From NCBI GenBank assembly GCA_965267425.1, contig OZ253959.1, positions 62,001 through 126,000 of the forward strand: a stretch of 64,000 nucleotides of DNA, given 5' to 3'. The notes under the pieces were generated by a model, which saw nothing but the letters and a program-made list of their open reading frames with translations, was not told the DNA's origin and ran no database searches. This DNA is from G965267425 sp965267425. Its GTDB lineage: Bacteria; Bacteroidota; Bacteroidia; Flavobacteriales_E; Vicingaceae. Position 1 is the stretch's first letter; the number at the start of each line of letters is the position of its first letter. Shown piece after piece: positions 52,539-60,567 of the stretch. The position numbers and the translations under genes were made by a program.

Positions 52539-52952
52539 ATGAAAAGAAAAACAGGCATCTGGCTGGATAGTGCCCAAGCCATTATTGTAGACATTTTTGA
52601 TGATTACGAAGATGTGCAAATCATCAAATCATCCATTGATAATAAAATTCACCACAACAATGAAGGAATTCGCGGAGATAAACAGGGGGGTCAATGGATC
52701 AATCACGAAAAGACCTTTGATGAAAAGAAGAAAAATCAAATGAACGAGTATTTAACTGGCATCATCAAAGAAATTGAGAACTGGAAAGTGGAGGAGTTGT
52801 ATTTATTTGGTCCTTCTGGAACCAAAACACAACTCCATAAAATGTTGCAAGACAGAAAAGACATGAAGGAAATGAAAATTGTTGAAGCGACAGCTGACAG
52901 CATGACCACCAATCAGGTGGTGCATGAAGTGAAGGCGTATTTTGGGAAGTGA
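52539..52952 (+). CDS. Small cytosolic protein, eRF1/host-attachment-like family
   Basis: The 137-residue protein begins KRKTGIWLDSAQAIIVDIFD and contains EELYLFGPSGTKTQLHKML and VEATADSMTTNQVVHEVKAYF. This organisation (a GIWLD-type strand, an L-F-G-P turn and a final helix with D-K/S-M-T) matches a widespread bacterial family distantly related to domain 3 of eRF1 and the host-attachment proteins. A role near ribosomes has been suggested for relatives, but nothing in this sequence fixes it. It is a single gene with unknown partners. Confidence 0.5.
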   Translation: MKRKTGIWLDSAQAIIVDIFDDYEDVQIIKSSIDNKIHHNNEGIRGDKQGGQWINHEKTFDEKKKNQMNEYLTGIIKEIENWKVEELYLFGPSGTKTQLHKMLQDRKDMKEMKIVEATADSMTTNQVVHEVKAYFGK

Positions 52953-53021
52953 CACGGCGCTTAAATAACGTAATAATTGGCCATAAATGCTTATATTTAA
53001 GTAAACTAACTTAATTTGCCT

Positions 53022-53972
53022 ATGAAGCATTTGTACTCTTTTTCAACATATTTACAATTTCATTTTTTCATTTTCGTCATGTGCCTATTTTCTATCATGA
53101 ATATGTCACATGCCCAACAATATTTTCCCATGCCAACGGAATATGCCAGATGGCGGGCTGTAACCCAAGCTTATGACCTTTCCACAATTGTTTATACCCA
53201 GATTGATCAATTTGTGATACATGGTGATACCGTTTTGGATTCCCTGACATATGCCAAGATTTATCGTGCAAATAATGATTCCATAATTGATAGTTCTTCA
53301 TTTGTCTATATGGGGGCACTGCGTGAAGACAGCACCAAAAAAGTGTATTACCGTGGCCTGATTCCAAGTCGATATGTTTGCGATTCGATTTATGCGGAGG
53401 ATGAAATTCTATTATGTGATTTCAGCCTTCAGGTGGGGGATACCGTTTCATTGTGGGAAGACAGCACCAAGATGGCCGTAACCCATATCAACAATATTAT
53501 GATTGGTGGCGTCAATCGAAATCAATGGCATTTACAAAATGTTAACATATCTGGAGCAGCACCGGATAATGATACTTGGGTAGAAGGAATTGGCAGCATG
53601 AAAGGATTATTGTACGGACATTGTCTTGAATTTGAATGGGGTTATTATTTGGCCTGTTTTGAAGACAGTTTGATTTTTCATGATTTTACAGGAAGTTGCT
53701 TTACAGTGGGAGAGCAAGAGCAATTTGAGGAGAAAACATATAAAATATATCCGAACCCATCATCTGGTCGGTTGAATTTTGAAGTGGATAAATCTGCCAT
53801 ATCTATTGAAATAGTGGACTATTCAGGAAGGTCAAAATTACTGGAAGCCATTAAACCAGAGCACAATCAAAAAGGTTCATTGGATATTTCATTTTTGTCA
53901 TCCGGTCTTTATATGGTTTTGTTCCGAACCGAACAGGGAGTATCAGGGATTTCTAAATTGGTTGTGGAGTAA
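53022..53972 (+). CDS. T9SS type A sorting-domain secreted protein
   Basis: This 316-residue protein has a signal peptide (about residues 1-33, ending MSHAQQ) and a beta-rich body (about 35-235). Its C-terminus is a typical T9SS sorting domain: YKIYPNPSSGRLNFEV, a mid SIEIVDYSGR and GLYMVLFRTEQGVSGISKLV. It is therefore exported by the type IX system and released or attached to the cell surface. The body is similar along its length to the protein at 61412 (see findings), including a G-D-T-V-L-D motif and DDEILLCDF-like acidic segments. The ATG at 53022 is preferred over the upstream TTG. Confidence 0.85.
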   Translation: MKHLYSFSTYLQFHFFIFVMCLFSIMNMSHAQQYFPMPTEYARWRAVTQAYDLSTIVYTQIDQFVIHGDTVLDSLTYAKIYRANNDSIIDSSSFVYMGALREDSTKKVYYRGLIPSRYVCDSIYAEDEILLCDFSLQVGDTVSLWEDSTKMAVTHINNIMIGGVNRNQWHLQNVNISGAAPDNDTWVEGIGSMKGLLYGHCLEFEWGYYLACFEDSLIFHDFTGSCFTVGEQEQFEEKTYKIYPNPSSGRLNFEVDKSAISIEIVDYSGRSKLLEAIKPEHNQKGSLDISFLSSGLYMVLFRTEQGVSGISKLVVE

Positions 53973-53983
53973 AAGAACGTTGC

Positions 53984-54613
53984 CTAATAAGGAATCACGT
54001 TATAACGAACCAAGTCGGATGTTTTCGTACCTAAAGTGTCAAAGACTACTTTACGAATGATGCCCACGCCATCAGCAAAATAAAGATCAGTATCGAATTC
54101 GTATACAGGCTGATATTGATTGGCAGCCGAAATGCGAACCCTTGTTACATTCATGAAAACATTTTCTCCCAACTGAAAAGTGTCAAATTTTTCCTCAATT
54201 CCAGCTCCGTTAAACGTGAAACCAATCGGTCTGGTATGCATATAAATAGGCTGGCCGTTGCGCTCATTATGTGGTGATCCATTAATTTTTATATTATTGG
54301 AGATCAGCAAATAATTATGCCAGACTCCAAGGGTTATATTTTTGAATTCCATAAAATAAAACTGCCTCATTCGTCGAGTTTTACAATAATCTTTACGACA
54401 AAAATCTGGGAAAAATGACCCTTCAACATGTGCTAGAACTACACTATCGATATCGGAAGAATCATCTTCGTAAATCCAATATGAATCAGGGGAAAACAAA
54501 TAACTGGATTTAAAGCCTTCACTTATGTAATGGTATTCTTTTGAAATTTCTACATCTTCTTTTTGGCAAGAAAAAAGGAATAATGCTGTACTTAAGAAAA
54601 GGAAATATTTCAT
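53984..54613 (-). CDS. Hypothetical lipoprotein (209 aa)
   Basis: I recognise no family. The lipobox FSCQ (Cys ~16) follows KYFLFLSTALFLF when translation starts at ATG 54613; an in-frame ATG further upstream adds a poor extension. The body is beta-rich with many aromatics (ISEGFKSSYLFSPDSYWIY, then EDDSSDIDSV) and resembles surface lipoproteins that form immunoglobulin-like or beta-sandwich shapes. It is convergent with the T9SS protein gene (12 bases). The intergenic region upstream holds a long inverted repeat. Confidence 0.6.
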   Translation of the reverse strand: MKYFLFLSTALFLFSCQKEDVEISKEYHYISEGFKSSYLFSPDSYWIYEDDSSDIDSVVLAHVEGSFFPDFCRKDYCKTRRMRQFYFMEFKNITLGVWHNYLLISNNIKINGSPHNERNGQPIYMHTRPIGFTFNGAGIEEKFDTFQLGENVFMNVTRVRISAANQYQPVYEFDTDLYFADGVGIIRKVVFDTLGTKTSDLVRYNVIPY

Positions 54614-54704
54614 ACTTATATAGACGAAATAGATAAAGTGATCGTTGGCATCATACAAAGGGTAGAGGAAAATAGAATGAAATACTTTATTGGAAATGCC
54701 GCGG

Positions 54705-54756
54705 TCATCTGTTGGCGAATTATCATCTTTGTAAGGTCAATTTCACCAACAGATGA
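54705..54756. repeat. Long imperfect inverted repeat with intergenic box in its loop
   Basis: The left arm at 54705-54721 (TCATCTGTTGGCGAATT) and right arm at 54739-54756 (AATTTCACCAACAGATGA) are reverse complements apart from one mismatch and one extra base. The 17-base loop holds TTTGTAAGGTC. The right arm overlaps the ATG of the next gene. Confidence 0.85.
54728..54739 (+). repeat. Intergenic TTTGTAGGGTCA-type box
   Basis: TTTGTAAGGTCA, one mismatch to the exact form; located in the loop of the inverted repeat. See findings for the whole series. Confidence 0.7.
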
Positions 54757-55334
54757 TGTGGATCCTAAAAGCAGTTGTTATTTTTCTATTCGGCATAATT
54801 CTTATGCTGGGCAAATGTGGTCCGTATGATAATTTTTATGAAGTCACCAAAAAGATAGTTACACCAGACACCATTCGATATAATGAGCCATTTGATATTC
54901 AATTGATTCTGTTGAATGAAACCGAGGATAAATTACAACTTACTATTAATCAAGATCTTCGATATTCTGTGAGCATTAGTATTAGTATTTATTGTAGGCA
55001 GCAATTTGTGGGTTCAATTGACCATAACCATGTGAGAAAAAAGGGTAAAAGGGATAAACCAAATGATAAAAAAATTTTATTGAACCCAAATGATTCGTTA
55101 GCCTATACGTTTACTGCTAATCTCGGTATGAATCATAAAAAAGATTCTTTGATAATGAACGTTACTGATCAGCCGTCATATGATTTTTTTCTCTTTAAAA
55201 ATGATAAGGCATTATTTCAACAATGCGATTCATTGGCGTTACATTTCTCTGCCTCATGGTTGCCAGGAAAATTACCACCCCTAGATGCTTTAGAAGGCAC
55301 TAGCTGCAACAAGTGGGTTTATTTAGAACGGTGA
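54753..55334 (+). CDS. Hypothetical envelope protein (193 aa)
   Basis: I do not recognise a family. A single hydrophobic N-terminal segment (WILKAVVIFLFGIILMLGKCG) acts as a signal anchor or a non-standard lipoprotein signal (LGKC). The rest is soluble, with beta-rich Asn/Asp-containing strands and several Cys residues (SIYCRQQF, QQCDSL, GTSCNKWVY). Start codons ATG 54753 and 54756 lie inside the right arm of the inverted repeat, so expression may be affected by hairpin formation. It is one of the accessory genes of the right-hand patchwork. Confidence 0.55.
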   Translation: MMWILKAVVIFLFGIILMLGKCGPYDNFYEVTKKIVTPDTIRYNEPFDIQLILLNETEDKLQLTINQDLRYSVSISISIYCRQQFVGSIDHNHVRKKGKRDKPNDKKILLNPNDSLAYTFTANLGMNHKKDSLIMNVTDQPSYDFFLFKNDKALFQQCDSLALHFSASWLPGKLPPLDALEGTSCNKWVYLER

Positions 55335-55392
55335 TTTTACAAAGAAATAAGAATGGTAGAGTTGGGGTTATGAACGTTTGAGCTTTAATACC

Positions 55393-55404
55393 TCTGTAGG
55401 TGCT
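55393..55404 (+). repeat. Degenerate intergenic box
   Basis: TCTGTAGGTGCT shares TGTAGG and 7 of the first 8 bases with the box series; it lies in the 74-base gap between two convergent genes. Confidence 0.4.
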
Positions 55405-55408
55405 GCAT

Positions 55409-55795
55409 CTAGAATTTTGCTTTCAATACGTATTTATAAAAAAGGGTCAAGCAAATAGAAATGATGCCGATAAATAATAATGCACGCCAACTTCCATGAA
55501 CACTTGGCCCCGTAAAAAACCAAATCAGCACTAACCAGGACAGAAAAAGTACGGTTGAAATGGTGACAAACCCTAATGCAAATAAGCTCCACCTACGAAC
55601 ATGAAACATATCTTCTCTGGACGATAAATATGTGAGCAATAGAACACCCGTTAGGATAATGACAAAATCCACAGTGATTGGCCATCCCCAGATAGGTGAT
55701 AAAAGCATTATAGCCCATAGAACCCGAGTGAACCACAAATAGAGAATAATAAAAATGAACGAATAGGCAATGCAATATAGAACTAGCTTTTTCAA
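55409..55795 (-). CDS. Hypothetical four-helix membrane protein (128 aa)
   Basis: No family recognised. Four hydrophobic segments are visible, about residues 5-22, 40-58, 72-90 and 100-118, with LYCIAYSFIFIILYLWF first and RALLFIGIISICLTLFYKY last; connecting loops carry Arg and Asp. No catalytic motif is seen. It lies between two boxes of the intergenic series and is divergent from the beta-barrel gene at 55904. Because it is short and simple, confidence comes mainly from uninterrupted, codon-usage-consistent reading. Confidence 0.6.
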   Translation of the reverse strand: MKKLVLYCIAYSFIFIILYLWFTRVLWAIMLLSPIWGWPITVDFVIILTGVLLLTYLSSREDMFHVRRWSLFALGFVTISTVLFLSWLVLIWFFTGPSVHGSWRALLFIGIISICLTLFYKYVLKAKF

Positions 55796-55837
55796 CGGTA
55801 TGTCATTTCACAAGGCGATGAATTAAAGATAATTGAA

Positions 55838-55849
55838 TTTGTAGGATAA
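55838..55849 (+). repeat. Intergenic TTTGTAGGRT box
   Basis: TTTGTAGGATAA between two divergent genes; flanked by a weak GAAT/ATTC inverted repeat. Confidence 0.6.
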
Positions 55850-55903
55850 TTCCAAAGCAGGCCTTTCCAACAGAATGCGAATTTGCCTCGTCTTTAGTAA
55901 TGA

Positions 55904-56605
55904 ATGGGAATGTTTAAATGTTGCATACCGTATGTGTGGCTTGGAATCTTCTTTTTTGCGGATCATTCCTGTGCTTCGCAAAAAGGAGAGTTCATCGGAA
56001 CACTTGAATTTGCGCCAATTCTTTTTCAAGCAGAAAGATTAGGATCAAGTCCTGCATCCTTATCCACAGATTTAAGCTGGAGTTCAAGCCTTAGTCTGCA
56101 GTATGGAATCAGCAACAAAATCCGATTAGGAGTAGGTTGTTCCGCAATGAAAATAATTTATTCTTCTGTGATAACCACAAGATACAATAATCAACAACCA
56201 GGAGGAGGACTTAATTTAGGCTCAATTCCACCCTATAGTACGCGAGTGACAGCTTATGATCATAGGGCTTACTTAATTGGAATTCCTGTATTTATGACAT
56301 ACATGCTCACAGAGCTTCAAAAAGGGTTAAAATTATTCGTAAGACCAGAAGTGAATACATCCTTTATGGCCTATAGTTGGTCTGAGCAGCAAGGTTTGGA
56401 TGCCGGTTCTTCCACAGCACCTTCTCTTTTGGAAGCAATCAATGTTTTGGCTGGAATGGGTGTAGGTCTTGAAATCAACCTGACCAAAAACACCCTAATC
56501 ACGATAGATCCATTTTACGGTGTTTATCTGAAAGATTTGAGCCCACACCTCGAGCCAAACCAGCAGATGTTTCGTATGAATTTTGGATTTGGGTTTTCTA
56601 TTTGA
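55904..56605 (+). CDS. Outer-membrane beta-barrel protein (porin-like fold)
   Basis: The protein has 233 residues with a signal peptide region (cleaved near ASQK) and alternating hydrophobic/polar strands ending in FRMNFGFGFSI, the aromatic C-terminus expected for beta-barrel outer-membrane proteins. Strands include IRLGVGCSAMKIIYSS, IPVFMTYMLTEL and VGLEINLTKNTLITID. No specific family recognised. ATG 55904 is the probable start. Next is a T9SS cargo gene on the same strand. Confidence 0.6.
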   Translation: MGMFKCCIPYVWLGIFFFADHSCASQKGEFIGTLEFAPILFQAERLGSSPASLSTDLSWSSSLSLQYGISNKIRLGVGCSAMKIIYSSVITTRYNNQQPGGGLNLGSIPPYSTRVTAYDHRAYLIGIPVFMTYMLTELQKGLKLFVRPEVNTSFMAYSWSEQQGLDAGSSTAPSLLEAINVLAGMGVGLEINLTKNTLITIDPFYGVYLKDLSPHLEPNQQMFRMNFGFGFSI

Positions 56606-56725
56606 ATTTGGATACTGAAAATGCATTGTTCCCAAAGCAAAATGTAATTCAACAAGTAACTTTTTTAAAAAGAAGTTGCACATACATCTATCCGTCAAAT
56701 ACAATATTCATTAAAACTCAATCTT

Positions 56726-57556
56726 ATGAATAAACGGACAATCTTTTTTTTACTTGTGTCATTAACAGGTTTAGGCCAAATAACGTTAGAACATACTTAT
56801 GACGGCTCATTAATAGATGACAACCGTTCTGATTTCGTATCTGTTAAAGTAGGGCCAGGAGATTCCAAATATATTTACACTACCAAGTCTAATGGATTTC
56901 GCATTTACAATTCGGATCATACTTTATATGATACTGGACACTTCCCCGTTTCCACTACAAATTTTAGTGTTTCTCATTTTACTACATCCTTATTTGATTG
57001 TGATTCAACTACCATGGAATATTTATTTTATTCAGTAGACATAGTAGGATCATATTTTGTTAATCAGAATGTATCAATTTACAGGACCGATGGAACATTA
57101 CTTTTCTCAAGGGACAGTGCAAATGGCAGCCGCGTATTATTTTCTCATGGTGTAATTACAGACAATGTTTACCAAACATCAACGGGAGCAAGAATGGTAT
57201 TACCAATGTCAAATGGTGATATTGAAATTTATGAATTGTGTGGAAACGTTCCTTCGAATTATTTGTCTTCTGGAAACCCCACGGAGAATGCTACGGCTGA
57301 ATTCGGTTCATTAAAGGTATTTCCAAATCCTGCATCAAATTTTTCAACCGTAGAATTTCAATTACCTGAAAACAATCGGTCTGGTGAAGTTATTGTAATG
57401 AGTCAAGAAGGAAAACAGGTGAGACGAATTCCCGTGAATGAATTTGAAGGTCAACAAACGTTTTCAACACTAAATTTAGAGAGTGGTGTTTATTTCTATT
57501 ATCTAAAGACAAGTTCAACCATTACTCCCAGTGTGAAACAAATAATCATAAATTGA
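56726..57556 (+). CDS. T9SS type A sorting-domain secreted protein
   Basis: This 276-residue exported protein has a signal peptide (NKRTIFFLLVSLTGLGQ) and a beta-sandwich body. Its C-terminal T9SS sorting domain reads LKVFPNPASNFSTVEFQLPE, VIVMSQEGKQVR and SGVYFYYLKTSST. The preceding part has no recognised catalytic motif. It is co-directional with the beta-barrel gene, 120 bases apart, and precedes an intergenic box. Cargo identity is uncertain beyond the secretion route. Confidence 0.82.
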   Translation: MNKRTIFFLLVSLTGLGQITLEHTYDGSLIDDNRSDFVSVKVGPGDSKYIYTTKSNGFRIYNSDHTLYDTGHFPVSTTNFSVSHFTTSLFDCDSTTMEYLFYSVDIVGSYFVNQNVSIYRTDGTLLFSRDSANGSRVLFSHGVITDNVYQTSTGARMVLPMSNGDIEIYELCGNVPSNYLSSGNPTENATAEFGSLKVFPNPASNFSTVEFQLPENNRSGEVIVMSQEGKQVRRIPVNEFEGQQTFSTLNLESGVYFYYLKTSSTITPSVKQIIIN

Positions 57557-57583
57557 TAAAGAGTAAATCTGGTGATTTGAAAC

Positions 57584-57595
57584 TTTGTAGGGTCA
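57584..57595 (+). repeat. Intergenic box, exact TTTGTAGGGTCA
   Basis: One of three exact 12-base copies. It lies between two convergent genes, with the flanking inverted repeat ATTTGAAACT / AGTTCCTAAAT around it. Confidence 0.7.
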
Positions 57596-57605
57596 GTTCC
57601 TAAAT

Positions 57606-57938
57606 TCATGGCGTTACTTTTTTTACAAATATCCAATAATGATGCGGTATATGTGTGTAGTTACCTTCTACAGGATATGAAATGGAAGATGATTGTAATT
57701 CATACCCTAGGGAGTTAACGGATCCCATAATTTTTAGGATTTCCGAATAGTCCAATGTGCCTTCAAATCTTTTAGGAAGATTTCGCAGAATAGTAGAGTT
57801 AGAATCTGGACCTATCACAATATTGATAGTTTGCAATTTACCTTTGGTATGCGATTCAATGATAGCATATTCTTCTGTCCGTTGAGCAAATGAGGTAACG
57901 CACATCAATAGACAAATGACGGAAAGTAATGGATTCAT
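57606..57938 (-). CDS. Small secreted hypothetical protein (110 aa)
   Basis: It has a clear signal peptide (NPLLSVICLLMCVTSFAQ) and a compact beta-rich body (KGKLQTINIVIGPDSNSTIL, then YELQSSSISYPVEG) without a recognised family. It is the downstream member of a minus-strand pair with the 325-residue secreted protein, 46 bases apart, and may share its transcript. Function unknown. Confidence 0.6.
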   Translation of the reverse strand: MNPLLSVICLLMCVTSFAQRTEEYAIIESHTKGKLQTINIVIGPDSNSTILRNLPKRFEGTLDYSEILKIMGSVNSLGYELQSSSISYPVEGNYTHIPHHYWIFVKKVTP

Positions 57939-57984
57939 AAATAAGCAGTTGAGTTTATTATTTATATGAGGTTATTTCCAACAT

Positions 57985-58962
57985 TCACTTTACAGCTTTG
58001 GCCAAGTCCTTTAGATCATCATCTTTCACTTTATAAGAGGCAGGGCTGTATTTCGTATAGACAATTTTGCCTGTTTTACTGTTGTACACGGTAATGTATT
58101 TATCTGTAGAGCTCTTAACGTACATCAAATAATAAAATGGATCATTTGAAGCGATAATTTTATCACTTAGTGCTTTGGCGTTAATTAGCTCGTAATCATA
58201 TGGATATCCCTTAAAAATTTTAGCCTCATCCAGCCGTTTGCTTTCGTCACCATTGAATTTATTAAAGTCCATTAATGCGTAATCAACGACGTAGAGCTTA
58301 TTTTTTGCCAATTGCTTCACCTCACTGTTTTTTGATTCATTATCATAGAGCCAACGCTCAGAATTGTCGGACAAATATTGATTCACAACCTGCAATTGAT
58401 TGCGAATAAATCCTGGATGCCAATTTCTGAAGACCCCATCATTGTATACATAATCCAGGGCATCTGAATTTGCACCTGAGGGCATTTCACCAAAGAATTT
58501 ACCCTCAGGATGAAGATCAATTCGGCAAAAAGATTTTTTTTCTGGTTTCCCTCTTTTGTTCTTTCCCATCATCCATAATTGTAAATAGATGTGCGTATGA
58601 TCGTAGTTCATACCGGAAGACATATTGGTTACATTGGTATTCACACCGGCAATGGACAAAATCGAGAAACCATCAATGTTTGAGGTTTTAAATGTGGAAT
58701 AAGGAACAAAAGAAATTTCCGTAACAGTCCAAACATCTTCCACTGCAGATTTAAGTTCTTGTAAATTGTCTCCAGGCCGATACACGAAAATGGTTTTCGA
58801 GGATTTTAATTTTTTTAAGTCTGACAATTCAAATTCACCAGATTTTAATTTAACCATTTCAATGGGACCTACCGCGATTTGCCCAACAGAGTTCAACGAA
58901 AAAGATAAAAGGATTAGCACACAGATAATACCTGAGTAGCTGGGTTTAGCATCAAAAGACAT
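57985..58962 (-). CDS. Secreted hypothetical protein (325 aa)
   Basis: This exported protein has a signal peptide (SGIICVLILLSFSLNSVGQ) and no recognised family. The sequence is mixed alpha/beta with motifs FKTSNIDGFSILSIAGVNTN, KKSFCRIDLHPEGKFFGEM and YVVDYALMDFNKF. It resembles exported Bacteroidota proteins with a single globular domain but has no sorting signal. It is upstream of the 110-residue secreted protein. Function unknown. Confidence 0.6.
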   Translation of the reverse strand: MSFDAKPSYSGIICVLILLSFSLNSVGQIAVGPIEMVKLKSGEFELSDLKKLKSSKTIFVYRPGDNLQELKSAVEDVWTVTEISFVPYSTFKTSNIDGFSILSIAGVNTNVTNMSSGMNYDHTHIYLQLWMMGKNKRGKPEKKSFCRIDLHPEGKFFGEMPSGANSDALDYVYNDGVFRNWHPGFIRNQLQVVNQYLSDNSERWLYDNESKNSEVKQLAKNKLYVVDYALMDFNKFNGDESKRLDEAKIFKGYPYDYELINAKALSDKIIASNDPFYYLMYVKSSTDKYITVYNSKTGKIVYTKYSPASYKVKDDDLKDLAKAVK

Positions 58963-59051
58963 AAAATAGAAGATAATTAAACAATAAGGGCGGGTGCGGT
59001 AAAATTAATCAAAGCCGTAGAGTTTATCAACCCCTGAATCTCAAAATAAAT

Positions 59052-59063
59052 TTTGTAGGGTCA
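59052..59063 (+). repeat. Intergenic box, exact TTTGTAGGGTCA
   Basis: Second exact copy, between two minus-strand genes; the flanks do not form a strong inverted repeat. Confidence 0.65.
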
Positions 59064-59109
59064 CAAGTGTAATTTTCAAGGAAATCTAACAAAAGCAATT
59101 CACAAGAAA

Positions 59110-59841
59110 TCAGTTCATTCGATAGAAAAGCTTGTCATTATTAGATGTGTCAAAATGAATTCCAACTACACCGTCATCGTGTGTATAATAAATTCCTTTA
59201 TTTCTGCTTACATAAACATCATTATATACTGAATCTGCTATAACTACAGAATCAATTGGTTCGGGATAATAATATTTCTCATCCAATTGATCATGAACTA
59301 AGTAATTAGGCACATATAAACTATCAAATACGTAATAACCAGTAGGGCGAGAAAAATCTCTAGCGTATGCCATAATAAGTAAATGATTGTAATACGAGAT
59401 ATCATCTGCCCAATAAAAAACAGGAATTATTTGCATGTACAGTTCGATGAATTCTGGTGAGTGATTATGGCTATTGTTGTTTGGAGGACTGCCTGCGTAC
59501 CAGCGTCTCCCATACAAACCTGAAGCAAAACATTTTTGCTTTAGAAAGGGGTTTGTAGGACAAATTCTTTCAAATTCGTATTCTTGAATGAAAGAACTGT
59601 GCCCACCTGATCCATTATAACCCAATTCTTGACCAAAATTATTCCTATATCCTATGGATTTCTTTGAAGTGAAAAATTCTGAAATGAATCCAAATTCTTC
59701 GAAAATTAGCGATGTATCATTCGTAAAAGTAGAATCCGCACAGGCCCCTGAATCATTGCTGTCGTTCATTATACTAGTTTCTTTTTTGCACCCAACAAAA
59801 GCAAGCAGAATTAAAATACAAAACGACTTTATTAATTTCAT
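59110..59841 (-). CDS. Hypothetical lipoprotein (243 aa)
   Basis: A lipoprotein signal (lipobox VGCK, Cys ~18) precedes a Ser/Asn/Tyr-rich body with many aromatic pairs (YRNNFGQELGYNGSGGHSSF, YYVFDSLYVPNYLV) suggesting a surface-exposed beta-rich lipoprotein. No family recognised. It lies between boxes of the intergenic series; one additional near-match (TTTGTAGGACAA, 59562-59573) falls within its own coding sequence. Confidence 0.6.
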   Translation of the reverse strand: MKLIKSFCILILLAFVGCKKETSIMNDSNDSGACADSTFTNDTSLIFEEFGFISEFFTSKKSIGYRNNFGQELGYNGSGGHSSFIQEYEFERICPTNPFLKQKCFASGLYGRRWYAGSPPNNNSHNHSPEFIELYMQIIPVFYWADDISYYNHLLIMAYARDFSRPTGYYVFDSLYVPNYLVHDQLDEKYYYPEPIDSVVIADSVYNDVYVSRNKGIYYTHDDGVVGIHFDTSNNDKLFYRMN

Positions 59842-59956
59842 AACGTGAAGAATTCAATTGGGCATTAAACACATTCCCGATATTTTGATAGACGATTTTC
59901 AATTTGGAATCGTTGGATCATAATGGCAATTGGTAGACTTTTCCTAAGTTTTAAAC

Positions 59957-59968
59957 TTTGTAGCTTTC
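59957..59968 (+). repeat. Degenerate intergenic box
   Basis: TTTGTAGCTTTC shares the first 7 bases with the box series. It lies in a 201-base gap that otherwise has no clear gene. Confidence 0.45.
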
Positions 59969-60042
59969 CACACCCCCTTAACAAACCATTTATGGACCAT
60001 TGTTTCCCGTTTACTGAATTGCTTTGTTCACAAAATTGTTCA

Positions 60043-60477
60043 CTAATGACACCGAATCAAACTTATCACCGAATTGTCATCCCTGTCTTGTGCAACAACG
60101 AGTTGATTTTTATAAAAAAAATATGAATAAGGATAATAAGTAGAAATAGAATCAAGCGGGTCATATTTCAACTTATACGCGGGATGCCCATCGGTGTCAC
60201 TTACTAATGTATAGGATGAGGCAGAAATAATGGAATCTTCGTTAACAATAAATACAGAATCTTCTGTAAACGTAAGATATTCACAGCCAATTGGTGAATC
60301 TACAATATATTGGTAACTCACTTCCTCTATTCGCCAAACTCCAATTAACGTGTGATGATAATCTTCAAATGTTGTGCACCCGCAAGAATATAGTGAACCA
60401 TCAACATCAGAAGGATCTTCTTTTTTACAGCTAATGCAGGATAACATTATAATCGTCGAAAATACTGCCACTTTCAT
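60043..60477 (-). CDS. Hypothetical lipoprotein, lipocalin-like (144 aa)
   Basis: Lipobox ISCK (Cys ~17) precedes a short linker and then LIGVWRIEEVSYQYIV and YLTFTEDSVFIVNED, the G-x-W and paired beta-strand pattern of lipocalin-like domains in Bacteroidota lipoproteins. Such domains bind small hydrophobic molecules in known cases; no ligand is inferred. Two Cys residues (SCGCTTF) near the N-terminus may form a disulfide. It is one of several short lipoproteins in this patchwork. Confidence 0.6.
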   Translation of the reverse strand: MKVAVFSTIIMLSCISCKKEDPSDVDGSLYSCGCTTFEDYHHTLIGVWRIEEVSYQYIVDSPIGCEYLTFTEDSVFIVNEDSIISASSYTLVSDTDGHPAYKLKYDPLDSISTYYPYSYFFYKNQLVVAQDRDDNSVISLIRCH

Positions 60478-60535
60478 TTTAAGGAACTTGAATTATGAAG
60501 ATAGCAATAATATAATTAACGTTGGGTTTCAAGGT

Positions 60536-60547
60536 TTTGTAGGATTA
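60536..60547 (+). repeat. Intergenic TTTGTAGGRT box
   Basis: TTTGTAGGATTA between two minus-strand genes, with the outer inverted repeat ATAATTA / TAATTAT around it. Confidence 0.6.
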
Positions 60548-60567
60548 ATGCTACAATGGAATAATTA

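Noticed and set aside
59923..60126. 67-codon + strand frame between two lipoprotein genes
   Set aside because: It partly overlaps the lipoprotein at 60043 on the other strand, has no signal or family resemblance, and is best explained as chance.
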